Source of the DNA: Thermacetogenium phaeum DSM 12270
Lineage (GTDB): Bacteria > Bacillota > DSM-12270 > Thermacetogeniales > Thermacetogeniaceae
DNA: 64,000 nt
NCBI RefSeq assembly: GCF_000305935.1
Contig: NC_018870.1
Coordinates: forward strand, 2,279,001-2,343,000
Reading direction: 5' to 3'
Position numbers and translations under genes: made by a program. The notes under the pieces are model-generated. The model was not told where the DNA came from. It did not search any database and saw only the letters and a program-made list of their open reading frames with translations. Below, piece by piece: positions 52,000 through 60,969 of this stretch. Every line of letters starts with the position of its first letter. The first letter of the stretch is position 1.

Positions 52000-53573
52000 T
52001 TCATCAACCTTTCCCTTAAGTTCAACCCGCATTTCATTTTGAAACCTATTTCCTCCTGTGAAAACACAATGATTTCGCGGGTAAAATCCTCAAATATTTC
52101 GATATCAAATGCATCAATCTGCTTTTCAGCCTTCGTTGCAAATTTAAAAAGCTTTTCTACCTCAACAAGAGTAGTCATGCCTCCATCGATTACGCGTTTT
52201 AATGCTTCTCTTTGTCCTTTTAATAAAGCCGCTTCTTTGAGCAGCTCATTTTTCTGTGTATTAAAAAGAGCGGGTTCCAGGTATCCTTTGGCCATAAGTC
52301 CCATAATCACCTGAACCCGCTCTGTATTTTCTTTGATTTTAGTTTCCAGTTCCTGAATCTTAGTTATGTTATCTGAGTAATTTGATTTCTTCAAGCTTTG
52401 CAACAATGGTTTTAGAATGAACTTATGACCGAAAATAAGCTTATTAATCATAACAACAAAGGCCTGATGGATTGCATCCTCTCTTACAAACTTCATGGAA
52501 CAGCTTGATGCGTCCTTTATGTGCTTTGTGCAGCACCATGCAATATATTTACAGTCACCGCTGCCATGAATTCGACGCTTAAAATTGCTGCCACATTCTG
52601 CGCATTTGATTTTCCCCGAGAAAGGGTAGCGGTTTTGATATTTACTGCTTCCCTTGATTACGCCTTTTTCTTTACCTCTTTGCTTCAATATTTCTTTGAC
52701 GGCTTCAAATTCCTCATGGGATATAATGGCTTCATGATGATCTTTTATCATGTATTGATCTTTTTCCCCACGATTATAATGCCGCTTAAAATTCTCATCT
52801 GTATAGGTCTTTTGCAGAAGGACATCCCCGGTATATTTTTCATTGCTAAGGATACCGCGGATAGTGGTCGCTGTCCAGTGTGAACCTCTCTTTGTTGGGA
52901 TTTTATCCGAATTTAGCCCATCTGCAATTATCTGTGTGCCTTTACCGTCCAAAGCCTCGGAAAAAATCCGCTTTACGATTTCAGCCTGTTCTTTATTGAT
53001 AAATAGCTTTCCATCCACATAATCGTAACCATAGGGAGGATACGAAATTTTGTATGTTCCGTTTTGGAACCTGCGCCTGATAGACCACTTACTATTTTCT
53101 GCAATGGATAATGACTCGTTTTCTGCAAGGCTGCTCAAAATTGTCAGCACCAATTCGCCTTCCATGCGCTGCGTGTTTATATTCTCTTTCTCGAAATAGA
53201 TGAAAACACCGAGATCAGTAAGTTTTCGCACCATCTCAATGCAGTCGGTTGTATTTCTGGCAAATCTGCTGACTGACTTGGTTATAATAAAGTCAATTTT
53301 CTTGTTTTCACAATCTGCAAGCAGCCTTAAAAGTCCAGTTCGGTTTTCCTTTTTTGTGCCTGAAATGCCTTCATCATAGTAAATCCCTGCAAATTCCCAA
53401 TCAGGATTTGCTTTTATATAGGATTCATAATGGTCCTTTTGCGCTTCCAGGCTTGCCATTTGTTCATCACTGTCTGTTGAAACCCTGCAATAAGCCGCTA
53501 CCCTCACCTTTGGCTTGAAAGCTTGGAGAGCATTGTTTCCATCAATCCTTGTTACCTTTCTCACTGTTTTCAC
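51996..53573 (-). CDS. Large serine recombinase, copy 2
   Basis: This 525-aa protein has [12 protein letters not shown] (catalytic Ser32), GTKKENRTGLLRLLADCENK and VSRFARNTTDC in the catalytic core, a recombinase domain (FQNGTYKISYPPYGYDYVDG), then the zinc ribbon CAECGSNFKRRIHG and coiled coil. It is complete. The upstream spacer is only 52 bp from the SHOCT-like gene. It is paralogous to copy 1 rather than identical, so two targets or a heteromeric integrase are possible. Confidence 0.93.
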   Translation of the reverse strand: MKTVRKVTRIDGNNALQAFKPKVRVAAYCRVSTDSDEQMASLEAQKDHYESYIKANPDWEFAGIYYDEGISGTKKENRTGLLRLLADCENKKIDFIITKSVSRFARNTTDCIEMVRKLTDLGVFIYFEKENINTQRMEGELVLTILSSLAENESLSIAENSKWSIRRRFQNGTYKISYPPYGYDYVDGKLFINKEQAEIVKRIFSEALDGKGTQIIADGLNSDKIPTKRGSHWTATTIRGILSNEKYTGDVLLQKTYTDENFKRHYNRGEKDQYMIKDHHEAIISHEEFEAVKEILKQRGKEKGVIKGSSKYQNRYPFSGKIKCAECGSNFKRRIHGSGDCKYIAWCCTKHIKDASSCSMKFVREDAIHQAFVVMINKLIFGHKFILKPLLQSLKKSNYSDNITKIQELETKIKENTERVQVIMGLMAKGYLEPALFNTQKNELLKEAALLKGQREALKRVIDGGMTTLVEVEKLFKFATKAEKQIDAFDIEIFEDFTREIIVFSQEEIGFKMKCGLNLRERLMK

Positions 53574-53625
53574 CTCCTTTGGGCATGTGACATGTTACCT
53601 CTGTGTGCCGCTAATAGCAAGCTAA

Positions 53626-53844
53626 TTAGGCCATAAGCTGTGCATACATCGGCGAGAAAGTTTTGCGGTTCAACTTGTCGATTTTGTTGAATTCTTCTTC
53701 TGAAATCAGTCCCGCCTTAAGCATCCTCTGCAGAATTTTGTATGCCCGCCAGTAATCAACCTCTCTTTGAATTTCCTCCTGTGTTATCTTTGTATAGTTC
53801 GTTTCCTGCGGGTTATATGGTAAATGATTAGCCGCCTCTATCAT
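53626..53844 (-). CDS. SHOCT-like small phage protein
   Basis: This 72-aa protein has a helical core and a C-terminal SHOCT-like motif (ILQRMLKAGLISEEEFNKID, then KFSPMYAQLMA-like end LNRKTFSPMYAQLMA). Similar proteins commonly precede recombinase genes in clostridial prophages. AGGAGG lies 8 nt before the ATG. Function unknown. Confidence 0.7.
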   Translation of the reverse strand: MIEAANHLPYNPQETNYTKITQEEIQREVDYWRAYKILQRMLKAGLISEEEFNKIDKLNRKTFSPMYAQLMA

Positions 53845-53868
53845 TCAAGCACCTCCTATAAAAACTTA

Positions 53869-53890
53869 GGACAGCCGCGATTGGCTGTCC
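53869..53890 (-). terminator. Intrinsic terminator after the lysis genes
   Basis: GGACAGCC and GGCTGTCC surround a 6-nt loop; on the minus strand TAAGTTTTTAT follows. It lies just after the amidase stop. Confidence 0.75.
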
Positions 53891-53897
53891 TTTATCG

Positions 53898-54902
53898 TTA
53901 TTCCGGCAATTTGAGAACTTGTCCGGGGTAAATAGTATCTGAAGTCAGGCCATTGAGTTTCTTAATCTCCGGATATCTTGTTCCTCTACCGAGTTCTTTT
54001 TCTGCTATTCTCCATAAGGTGTCGCCTTTTTGCACTGTATAGGTTCTATTGCCCTTGTTATCAGGAATGCTGTTTACAATTACAAGGTTTTCTTTTGCTA
54101 CCCAAGTGTTTATGCCTGCAATCTCTTGACCGCCGGATTTCTTAACCTTTTTGCCAAGCAATACACATTCTTTGCCGCCTTTTATGACCGGCTTGCCTTT
54201 GTATAAAGTCTGTGTGACCCTGTGGTAATAGTCATTTTTGACCCACGTTGGAACTTCCACACTGCCGGGGTAGTAATTCTTTACACTGTCCTTAAACTCC
54301 ACCATATCTCCAATTCCAATATCAGTATTGGTATCTGTACTGTTCTCCAGCGCTTTTTTTACTGCTTTACGGAAAGTATCCATATTCTCACCATGCTTGG
54401 GAAACCAGTGCATCACATCAGCATGGTTGCTGGCAATACCGAGCTTATATCCCTCGGAGTGGCAGATGATGTCATTCTCATTAAGACCGTACTTCTTGCA
54501 GAGCATAACGCAGAGTTCAACCGCATTCTGCCACGCTTTTCGGAAGTAGGCCTCCTGCTTAGCTGTATCATAGCCGACCATTACCGACCCGGATTTATAC
54601 GAAAACCCAGCAGGCTCACAGATTTCAAAGCCAATATGGGTATTGTTGGCTGCTCCTCCCGCATGCCACCCGCGATGATCCCAAGGCAGGTATTGCCAAA
54701 TCTCTTTATCGTCTACAAAAGCATGTACACATACCTGCCTATTTGTTTCGCCGGCTTTATAGGATTTGTTCCAGCGGCTAAACCAGTCGGCCGCCATTAC
54801 ACCCGGCACAGCCGTCGAATGTACCATGATTCCTTTAGGCGTGATTTTGCGGCCTGCTGTATAGCAATCGTTTCGCGTCATGTATTTAGTAAAAAGCTTC
54901 AT
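53898..54902 (-). CDS. Endolysin: N-acetylmuramoyl-L-alanine amidase with LysM
   Basis: This 334-aa lysin has an amidase_2 zinc domain (residues 15-180) with the ligand His28 in [32 protein letters not shown] and [21 protein letters not shown] middle SH3-like binding region (about 195-280) follows, then a C-terminal LysM ([20 protein letters not shown], residues 288-334). It cleaves the Mur-peptide link to release phage. The start overlaps the holin stop by 4 bp. Confidence 0.93.
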   Translation of the reverse strand: MKLFTKYMTRNDCYTAGRKITPKGIMVHSTAVPGVMAADWFSRWNKSYKAGETNRQVCVHAFVDDKEIWQYLPWDHRGWHAGGAANNTHIGFEICEPAGFSYKSGSVMVGYDTAKQEAYFRKAWQNAVELCVMLCKKYGLNENDIICHSEGYKLGIASNHADVMHWFPKHGENMDTFRKAVKKALENSTDTNTDIGIGDMVEFKDSVKNYYPGSVEVPTWVKNDYYHRVTQTLYKGKPVIKGGKECVLLGKKVKKSGGQEIAGINTWVAKENLVIVNSIPDNKGNRTYTVQKGDTLWRIAEKELGRGTRYPEIKKLNGLTSDTIYPGQVLKLPE

Positions 54903-55318
54903 TTCTTTTCATCCTCCTCATTTGAGCGGCCATGCAGTTGTTCCAATGCGTTCTTCAGCTTTTCAGGAATGGGCAGTCCTATATGTGCTGCATTCTCAAG
55001 AATTGAAACTCCTTCATTACTTAGGTAAAAGAAAATCACCGCTGTCCGGATTGCCCCGCCATTGCCGAGCACCTGGCTGTCGATTATGTGTCCCACACCC
55101 ACAAGTACAAAAATAAGTACCTTCTTAAAGATGCCCTTGGCCCCGATTTCACTCGAAAGCTTTCTGTCTACAACGGCACACATCACTCCGGTCACATAGT
55201 CAATAGTTACAAAAGCGACGAGAGCATATAAAAATCCATCCAGCCCTCCAAGAAACCAGCCAAGAAATCCGCCAATAGCAGTAAAAACCGCCTGTATCCA
55301 GTTCCATACTGTTTTCAT
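54899..55318 (-). CDS. Phage holin (toxin secretion/lysis holin family)
   Basis: This 139-aa membrane protein has about three or four helices, a central charged segment ([20 protein letters not shown]) and a charged tail ending NEEDEKK. It matches phage holins of the toxin-secretion/lysis family. It sits directly before the endolysin, as expected for a lysis cassette. Confidence 0.9.
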   Translation of the reverse strand: MKTVWNWIQAVFTAIGGFLGWFLGGLDGFLYALVAFVTIDYVTGVMCAVVDRKLSSEIGAKGIFKKVLIFVLVGVGHIIDSQVLGNGGAIRTAVIFFYLSNEGVSILENAAHIGLPIPEKLKNALEQLHGRSNEEDEKK

Positions 55319-55354
55319 TGTCTTAACCCTCCGTTCAACTTGAATTTTGCATAT

Positions 55355-55387
55355 AAAAAAGCGCCCTGCCTTAAAGCAAAGCGCTTT
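55355..55387 (-). terminator. Intrinsic terminator between tail and lysis genes
   Basis: AAAGCGC (right arm) and GCGCTTT form the stem, with TTTTTTAT following on the minus strand. It may separate the structural transcript from the lysis module. Confidence 0.7.
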
Positions 55388-55419
55388 AACTAAGTTTTTA
55401 GCCTATATTTGTAAAGTTA

Positions 55420-58398
55420 TTATCCCATCTTCCTTAACTTGAAATTAGGCCTGTAGACGTTTATCCTTTTCCCCTTCTTCCAGAACGAAAAATCGTCATC
55501 GTCCAGCTTCCACAGGACGATGCTCCGTATTTTCTTTTCATGAAGCCATTCCAGCAATTCGCCTATTGTATCCCCAGCAGCAAACCATGTTTCTCCATCG
55601 GTGCTCTTAGCTTTCCACTGCTTGTCCTCGTAGTCTTTCTCCGGCAAAAGTATTCTTCTTCCTGCGATCCATGTTGCAAGCTCCAACAGATTCTGCTCTG
55701 CCGTCATCTCCTCACTCCACAAACAACCGAACAGCCCAATGCCGCCTACGAGCTTATGCCTTGGAATAAGTTTCAGGAGCGTCATATACCGACGCTTGAA
55801 TTTTTCTAAATTCGTAATAGGCCCGGGTTTAGTCCAAGGCCCATGGTCAAGATAGGTCATGGGAGATATTTTATCCGCCCACTTTGCTATTTCGCAGTAA
55901 TCAAACCATGCATCCCACTGGCTGTCACCGGAATAAGGATAAGGTGCTGCCACCATCAGTTCATAGCATTTGCCCATGCCAGTATGGAGTTTTTGAGCCA
56001 GCTCCTTAAACCATGCGCTTGCAGCTTCCCTGTCTGTCTCTTTTACTTCCTCAAAATCGATACACACTCCATCCCAGCCTTCATTGATAAGGGTATCTGC
56101 TATAGCCTGTATACTTACTTGAGGATTTAAAAAAACCTGCGATGCTATATCCGGATCCCAACCATTCTCTCCGTAATTTCCAAATACAGCATAAGCCGGT
56201 TTACCCATGCTCTGCCACCATGTCTTGTCCGGGTTTATATCCCCTGCCAAATTTAAATCCCCTGTAAAGTTATATCCGTCAAATATAGCTATATCAATAA
56301 TGTCTTTGTTTTCCCGCAAGGAATAGCAGCCCCATTCCCGGTTTATTACATAGCCGTATATGGAAAGTGGGGGCTTGGGTTTTTGAGGGCAGAACATTTC
56401 AAAGGTATGGAGTTTAATCAGGTCAGCAAAAGGCGGCATCAGAGCATCGTTTAACATCATCACGCGGGGAATTTCATCCATGGCAGTGATGGCAGCGGGG
56501 TTGTGGTTCTGGCGGGTATCAAGCACTCCTGCCTGGATGGTAAACATGGCCTCCATGTTGTGGCTACTTTGATTCCCTCTCAATGTTTCATTATTGGCCC
56601 CGAAAGGAAAAGCCAACGTCCATACCGGCGGGATATATGCCCCTTCCGGGTAGCTGCTCTCTTCGCTCACAAACCACAGGTCGGGATTGACCGCCGCCTC
56701 CTTGACTCCACCGGCCGCCCTGCTGTTCCAAAAACCTGTTGCCTCTGAACTTTCAGGATCATATCTCCCGGAAATGCAAAATACCCCTTCTACCTCCCCG
56801 CCTTCATTCCTAGCGCTGTTTCGAGTGATAAACTTAAGGCAGTATTCATGTCCTGCCTGAATAAAACAGGTTTTCTGATCATCAAATTCTATTTCCAGTG
56901 TGTGAATTTCCCGCCATTTCTGGTTAGGAGTAAAGCCCTTTCTTAACAGAGTAAAATTGCCAGGAACGCCTTCGTTCCAGTCGCCGATATATACGTCACA
57001 CAAGGCTACATAGCCAATGCCAAAGGGCATAGCTGGATTAAAAACAAGCTTCCTAGTGGTAAAGCTTCTATCAAATACTACTTTTAAGCAGGTTTCCACC
57101 TTTTCAAAGCTGCCAGCCGGGCTTTCCCCGATTTTCTCTCCGGTTACCGGGTCAAGAATATCCTCCGTTTCTGTCCAGGAAGCGCCAAAAAGCGGCATAG
57201 CAATTGAACTATTAGGGGTTTCAATATTTTCAATAGGATCCTGCCTTTCAAACGAAACACAATCCCCTGCGTATTCTTCAATCGTCCTTTTCAGCCTCGC
57301 TGTATCCGCATCGATTCTGGCAATATACGCATTTTCATTTTCTTTACTTCCAGTACCGTCTGAAAGTATAAGCATTGGAAGTCCATGATGTATTGCCCAT
57401 GATCCTACCCTGTCATAATCACTCTCGTAACTGTTGGTAGCACAGTTTTCCACATTAAACAGGCTAGGGTCCATAAAGAGACGCAGCTCCTGCTGTTTGT
57501 CAGAAATGTTTTTAGTAAAAAATCGCAGGTTATACCAATTCCCCGCTTGAACAGTATAAGGCTGGTCAAAACGGATGATATCGTACCTTCCTACCGGCCA
57601 GGAAATGCCGAGGCTCGCATCGTAAAGGTCCAACGGTTCCTGCTTTGGATGCCAATTTTCCGCTACTACTGTTTCACCTGCTATCCCGGCAGCACCTGTC
57701 TTTCCTCCGATGCTCACCCGCACTACAAGATCATAACAAGTTTCAGTAGGAAGATGTGTGGCAAATTTTAAGAGGATTCGGTTAACAGTCATTGTCTTGT
57801 CTGCATAAAATCCAACATAACTTTCTATGGGGAAAAGCTCACCGCTTGGACTTTTTCCGGTACCAGCAATGGGCAGGGCCCAGTATTGTGAAAGAGGATA
57901 GTTTTCCCCTTGATTTAAATACGCATATATGCCATTATCCTGCCAAAGGCGGCAAGCAAAAGCGCTTTCACTGTTCCCTTCCGCATCATCCAGGTCAAAA
58001 TAGTGAAGCCCGTATGAATGGCTGCCCAGAGTACAGAGCCCGCTTTCAACCATATCTTTAAGCTGGGCAAAGGTCATAAAATCCTGTTTTTCAACAGAGC
58101 CACCGATAACAAACACCGTAAAAGGCATGTTATATTGCTTTAATACCGGATAAGCATAGCGGTACACCCCGGCTCTCGCATCATCAAATACAATAAGCAC
58201 AGGCTTTGCCGGAAGGTCATTTTCATCAAGCAATCCTTTCCAATAGTCCACATAATCCTTTATATGGATTGCCTTATAACCGTTCTCATAAAGCCATTTA
58301 ATATGCCACGCAAACTGCTCCGGGGTGTTGTAGTACCACTGCTCAGTCCCTATTTCGTGATAGGCAAGAACCGGGATATACCAAGCTTTGTCCTGCAT
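55420..58398 (-). CDS. Phage tail enzyme with PgaB-like CE4 deacetylase and C-terminal GH18-like domain
   Basis: This 992-aa protein has an N-terminal polysaccharide deacetylase (IPVLAYHEIG, LIVFDDARAGVYRYAYPVLK, LGSHSYGLH) with the H-S-x3-H triad of PgaB/IcaB rather than H-S-x2-H. A long beta-rich middle holds two concanavalin-like or fibre domains (about 180-560). The C-terminal third (about 670-930) is GH18-like, with WDGVCIDFEEV around residue 784 keeping the D-x-E pair. The ATG at 58398 is chosen because a proper CE4 start follows. It overlaps no neighbour and sits at the tail tip position. Confidence 0.8.
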   Translation of the reverse strand: MQDKAWYIPVLAYHEIGTEQWYYNTPEQFAWHIKWLYENGYKAIHIKDYVDYWKGLLDENDLPAKPVLIVFDDARAGVYRYAYPVLKQYNMPFTVFVIGGSVEKQDFMTFAQLKDMVESGLCTLGSHSYGLHYFDLDDAEGNSESAFACRLWQDNGIYAYLNQGENYPLSQYWALPIAGTGKSPSGELFPIESYVGFYADKTMTVNRILLKFATHLPTETCYDLVVRVSIGGKTGAAGIAGETVVAENWHPKQEPLDLYDASLGISWPVGRYDIIRFDQPYTVQAGNWYNLRFFTKNISDKQQELRLFMDPSLFNVENCATNSYESDYDRVGSWAIHHGLPMLILSDGTGSKENENAYIARIDADTARLKRTIEEYAGDCVSFERQDPIENIETPNSSIAMPLFGASWTETEDILDPVTGEKIGESPAGSFEKVETCLKVVFDRSFTTRKLVFNPAMPFGIGYVALCDVYIGDWNEGVPGNFTLLRKGFTPNQKWREIHTLEIEFDDQKTCFIQAGHEYCLKFITRNSARNEGGEVEGVFCISGRYDPESSEATGFWNSRAAGGVKEAAVNPDLWFVSEESSYPEGAYIPPVWTLAFPFGANNETLRGNQSSHNMEAMFTIQAGVLDTRQNHNPAAITAMDEIPRVMMLNDALMPPFADLIKLHTFEMFCPQKPKPPLSIYGYVINREWGCYSLRENKDIIDIAIFDGYNFTGDLNLAGDINPDKTWWQSMGKPAYAVFGNYGENGWDPDIASQVFLNPQVSIQAIADTLINEGWDGVCIDFEEVKETDREAASAWFKELAQKLHTGMGKCYELMVAAPYPYSGDSQWDAWFDYCEIAKWADKISPMTYLDHGPWTKPGPITNLEKFKRRYMTLLKLIPRHKLVGGIGLFGCLWSEEMTAEQNLLELATWIAGRRILLPEKDYEDKQWKAKSTDGETWFAAGDTIGELLEWLHEKKIRSIVLWKLDDDDFSFWKKGKRINVYRPNFKLRKMG

Positions 58399-58402
58399 AG
58401 CA

Positions 58403-59764
58403 TCACGCTCCCGCAGGGTCGGTGCAGAAGGCAAGAAGATTAATCTTGTATCCAGGAAGTGAAGCGGGCCCCCCGATAACCTTCACCCTTGCACCCGTAT
58501 ATATTAAGTTATTGTACTCGTCCAATCCTGTTATTGCTTCAGTTTGAAGCATAAATGCCGATAGAGGTTCATTCGCTTCGGCATTTACTTTCTGAAGAGA
58601 TGCGAAGATCACCGGCTGCTGATAGTAGCTGTTGGAAAAAGTAAACTCTACATTTTGCCCATAGTCTTTCATGCCATATTCGGCCAGAGTATCTTCTTCA
58701 ATCAGTCTTGCCCTGTCCCATACATCCTTGCTCTCCTCCACCGTTTGCAAAAGTTTAGCCAGGTTGTATTCCATCTGCCGATAGCTTAAGGGTACGGTGT
58801 CAATGACCATTTCCTTTTCCTCCGGCCAAAGCGGGTATTCGGTCACTTTCACTACGGTGCTTTTCGCTTCAATTCCAAGGTCCTCATCTTTGATCCATAC
58901 GGTGTCCCCTAATGAAAGGGCATAGTCTTCATACCCGACAAGGATCGACAAATCAGCAACTTTAACTATATACGAACACCTGGGTTGTTTGATAAGTTCA
59001 ATCTTTGCAAGAGCTGCCGCATAAAGCCGGTCCCCGCTTGTGATATCAGTTTTCCAAACATAGTCGTGTATGCCGTAAGCAGCGGCAGTATCTGCGTCAA
59101 TGTAATCAAGTCCTGTTCCATTAACTCCTGCAGTAGTGAGATTATCTTTGCCTAGGGCATACAGCCGGGTGCCAAACTCCCTGCGGTCAACTGTCCGCTC
59201 CAATTCCTTTAAGTTTTTCCGGTAGGAGAGCCTTACTCCGTTATCTGTGCCCAAACTGTTCAGTAAATCTACCTTTTTGCTCTTCGTGTCCCAGGCAAGC
59301 ACCCCGCCCCAGAGCTTTGGAACTTCCAGCAAAAGCTCCAGACGGGATTTGTATTCCTGTTTTCCCATCGAGGCCGTCCCTTCAACTTCTACCGTACCCA
59401 CTGTCCATCCGAAACGGTTGCCGCCAAGAATTTCTGTGAGGGCTTCTGCCGCTGTCCTTACGTTTAATTCAAGGGAGGGAAGTATATCTCCCAGCAGCTC
59501 GGTGGATGCAATTTCTGCCGTAATGCGGGCGTAATTTCCTTTGGCGTCCTTAATGTCCGTAACTGTTTGGATCAGATAATCCTGCCCGTCCCATTCCAGA
59601 AACATACCCGGGGTGATTGCTGTTTTATCGGGAACAAGCTCGATTTCCATTTGGGACAGTTTATTGATTTCATGTTCTACCGAAGCGCTGAGCACATCCT
59701 TGAGATATCCTAAAAGTTCCCTGTTTGGAGAATACAGCTTAAAGCCATCAAACACTAGAGCCAC
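58403..59764 (-). CDS. Phage tail protein (prophage tail/minor structural family)
   Basis: This 453-aa protein is of the siphovirus tail-tip type that follows Dit (ReqiPepy6 gp37-like/prophage endopeptidase tail). LSQMEIELVPDKTAITPGMF, YLIQTVTDIKDAKGNYARIT and a C-terminal beta domain fit. It joins the tape measure/Dit side to the enzyme downstream. The start overlaps the Dit stop by 10 bp, and its stop is 4 bp before the next ATG. Confidence 0.8.
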   Translation of the reverse strand: MALVFDGFKLYSPNRELLGYLKDVLSASVEHEINKLSQMEIELVPDKTAITPGMFLEWDGQDYLIQTVTDIKDAKGNYARITAEIASTELLGDILPSLELNVRTAAEALTEILGGNRFGWTVGTVEVEGTASMGKQEYKSRLELLLEVPKLWGGVLAWDTKSKKVDLLNSLGTDNGVRLSYRKNLKELERTVDRREFGTRLYALGKDNLTTAGVNGTGLDYIDADTAAAYGIHDYVWKTDITSGDRLYAAALAKIELIKQPRCSYIVKVADLSILVGYEDYALSLGDTVWIKDEDLGIEAKSTVVKVTEYPLWPEEKEMVIDTVPLSYRQMEYNLAKLLQTVEESKDVWDRARLIEEDTLAEYGMKDYGQNVEFTFSNSYYQQPVIFASLQKVNAEANEPLSAFMLQTEAITGLDEYNNLIYTGARVKVIGGPASLPGYKINLLAFCTDPAGA

Positions 59765-60969
59765 CTCCCGTATATGGTTGTCTCTGTCTCTGCAATTCCT
59801 GCATCAGCCAAAAAGGTTAGTGAGTTATTGCCAGATGCCAGTTCGAAGAAATCTCCTTCCATATCCTTCAACACATTAATCCCGTTCACTTTTGCCGTCC
59901 AATGGTCAAGATCAAGTATTAGTTCATCGCCTGCATAAAGGTTTCCACTATACCTCAAAAACCTGCTTCCCAGCTGAATTCCCGGCTTTATTACTACATT
60001 TGGGTTATCAGAGAGAAGTTCCACTTCATCTATCCAGCTTGCATAGCTTTGCGCAACCCTTGCCTCAAAGAACACAAACACAGTACCGCCTGGGTCGGTC
60101 GGAATAACCGTTCCGGTAATCTCATTCCAACTGCCGGCTGTCCCGGACAACATTGTCCCTGATATCTGAGGATACTGCCAGTTGGTAGTTTCTTCTTCCG
60201 CATAGACTGTAAGTCCGTTATTAACCTGCGACTTTACTCTTGCCTTAAAAGGATACGCATGCCCTGCCTGGTAGCCTGTCATGGTGAAGTAGCAGCGAGG
60301 GATGGCGCTGGTTGTATTGTTCTTCTGCAGCCTGCCCGAAGCAGCTCCGGCATATTTTTCCGTTGTATCCCGGGTGAGGCTGCCGGAGGACCCCTCGGTT
60401 GCCTGAAAGATCCAGCCAGTGGTGTCTTTTTCAAAGCCGGGGTTGGGGCATAAGTTATCAGGAAGCGCCGCATTATTGCGGATGGTGATTACAGGGACTT
60501 CCGGACAAGTTCCAGGATTGTTCAAAACAAGTTGTTGTCCTCCTGTTATACCGCTAAAAAGATAATGTTGCCCGTCTATTGAATAATAAAATGGGTCCGG
60601 GCAGAGGAAGGTAAGGCTTCCCTTTCCGACGGTTGCAATTCTTTCAAGCTCGGTAGTGCCCAACAGCACTGCATTTACGGCTTTATCCGGAATGTCCGGC
60701 AGAATTAGCTGTCTAGGGCCCTTCCCGGGATCCAGCCATGCTGCTGCCTCAAAAATTCTCATTCGAAGGTCCTGCCGGTTTGAGCAAACAAAGGCTATAT
60801 CGATTTTAATCTCCCTAGCTCCCAAGTGATAACCCTGGTATATTGCACCGCATCGTCCCGGAAGTTCAGTTATTCTGCTCTGGATTCCCGGCAAAATTGA
60901 ATCATGCACTTTCTGAAGCAATATTTTTTTCTCTCTGCTTCTTATACCGTCATAAATAAACTCACTCAT
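59755..60969 (-). CDS. Distal tail protein (Dit) with inserted carbohydrate-binding-like domain
   Basis: This 404-aa siphovirus Dit has its N-terminal belt domain (IQSRITELPGRCGAIYQGYH, residues 29-150) and C-terminal galectin-like part (about 325-404, FLRYSGNLYAGDELILDLDH). Between them, residues about 170-320 form an insert beginning NLCPNPGFEKDTTGW with a beta sandwich pattern like CBM4/9 modules. Evolved Dits use such inserts for host surface binding. Its start overlaps the tape measure stop by 1 bp. Confidence 0.84.
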   Translation of the reverse strand: MSEFIYDGIRSREKKILLQKVHDSILPGIQSRITELPGRCGAIYQGYHLGAREIKIDIAFVCSNRQDLRMRIFEAAAWLDPGKGPRQLILPDIPDKAVNAVLLGTTELERIATVGKGSLTFLCPDPFYYSIDGQHYLFSGITGGQQLVLNNPGTCPEVPVITIRNNAALPDNLCPNPGFEKDTTGWIFQATEGSSGSLTRDTTEKYAGAASGRLQKNNTTSAIPRCYFTMTGYQAGHAYPFKARVKSQVNNGLTVYAEEETTNWQYPQISGTMLSGTAGSWNEITGTVIPTDPGGTVFVFFEARVAQSYASWIDEVELLSDNPNVVIKPGIQLGSRFLRYSGNLYAGDELILDLDHWTAKVNGINVLKDMEGDFFELASGNNSLTFLADAGIAETETTIYGRWL

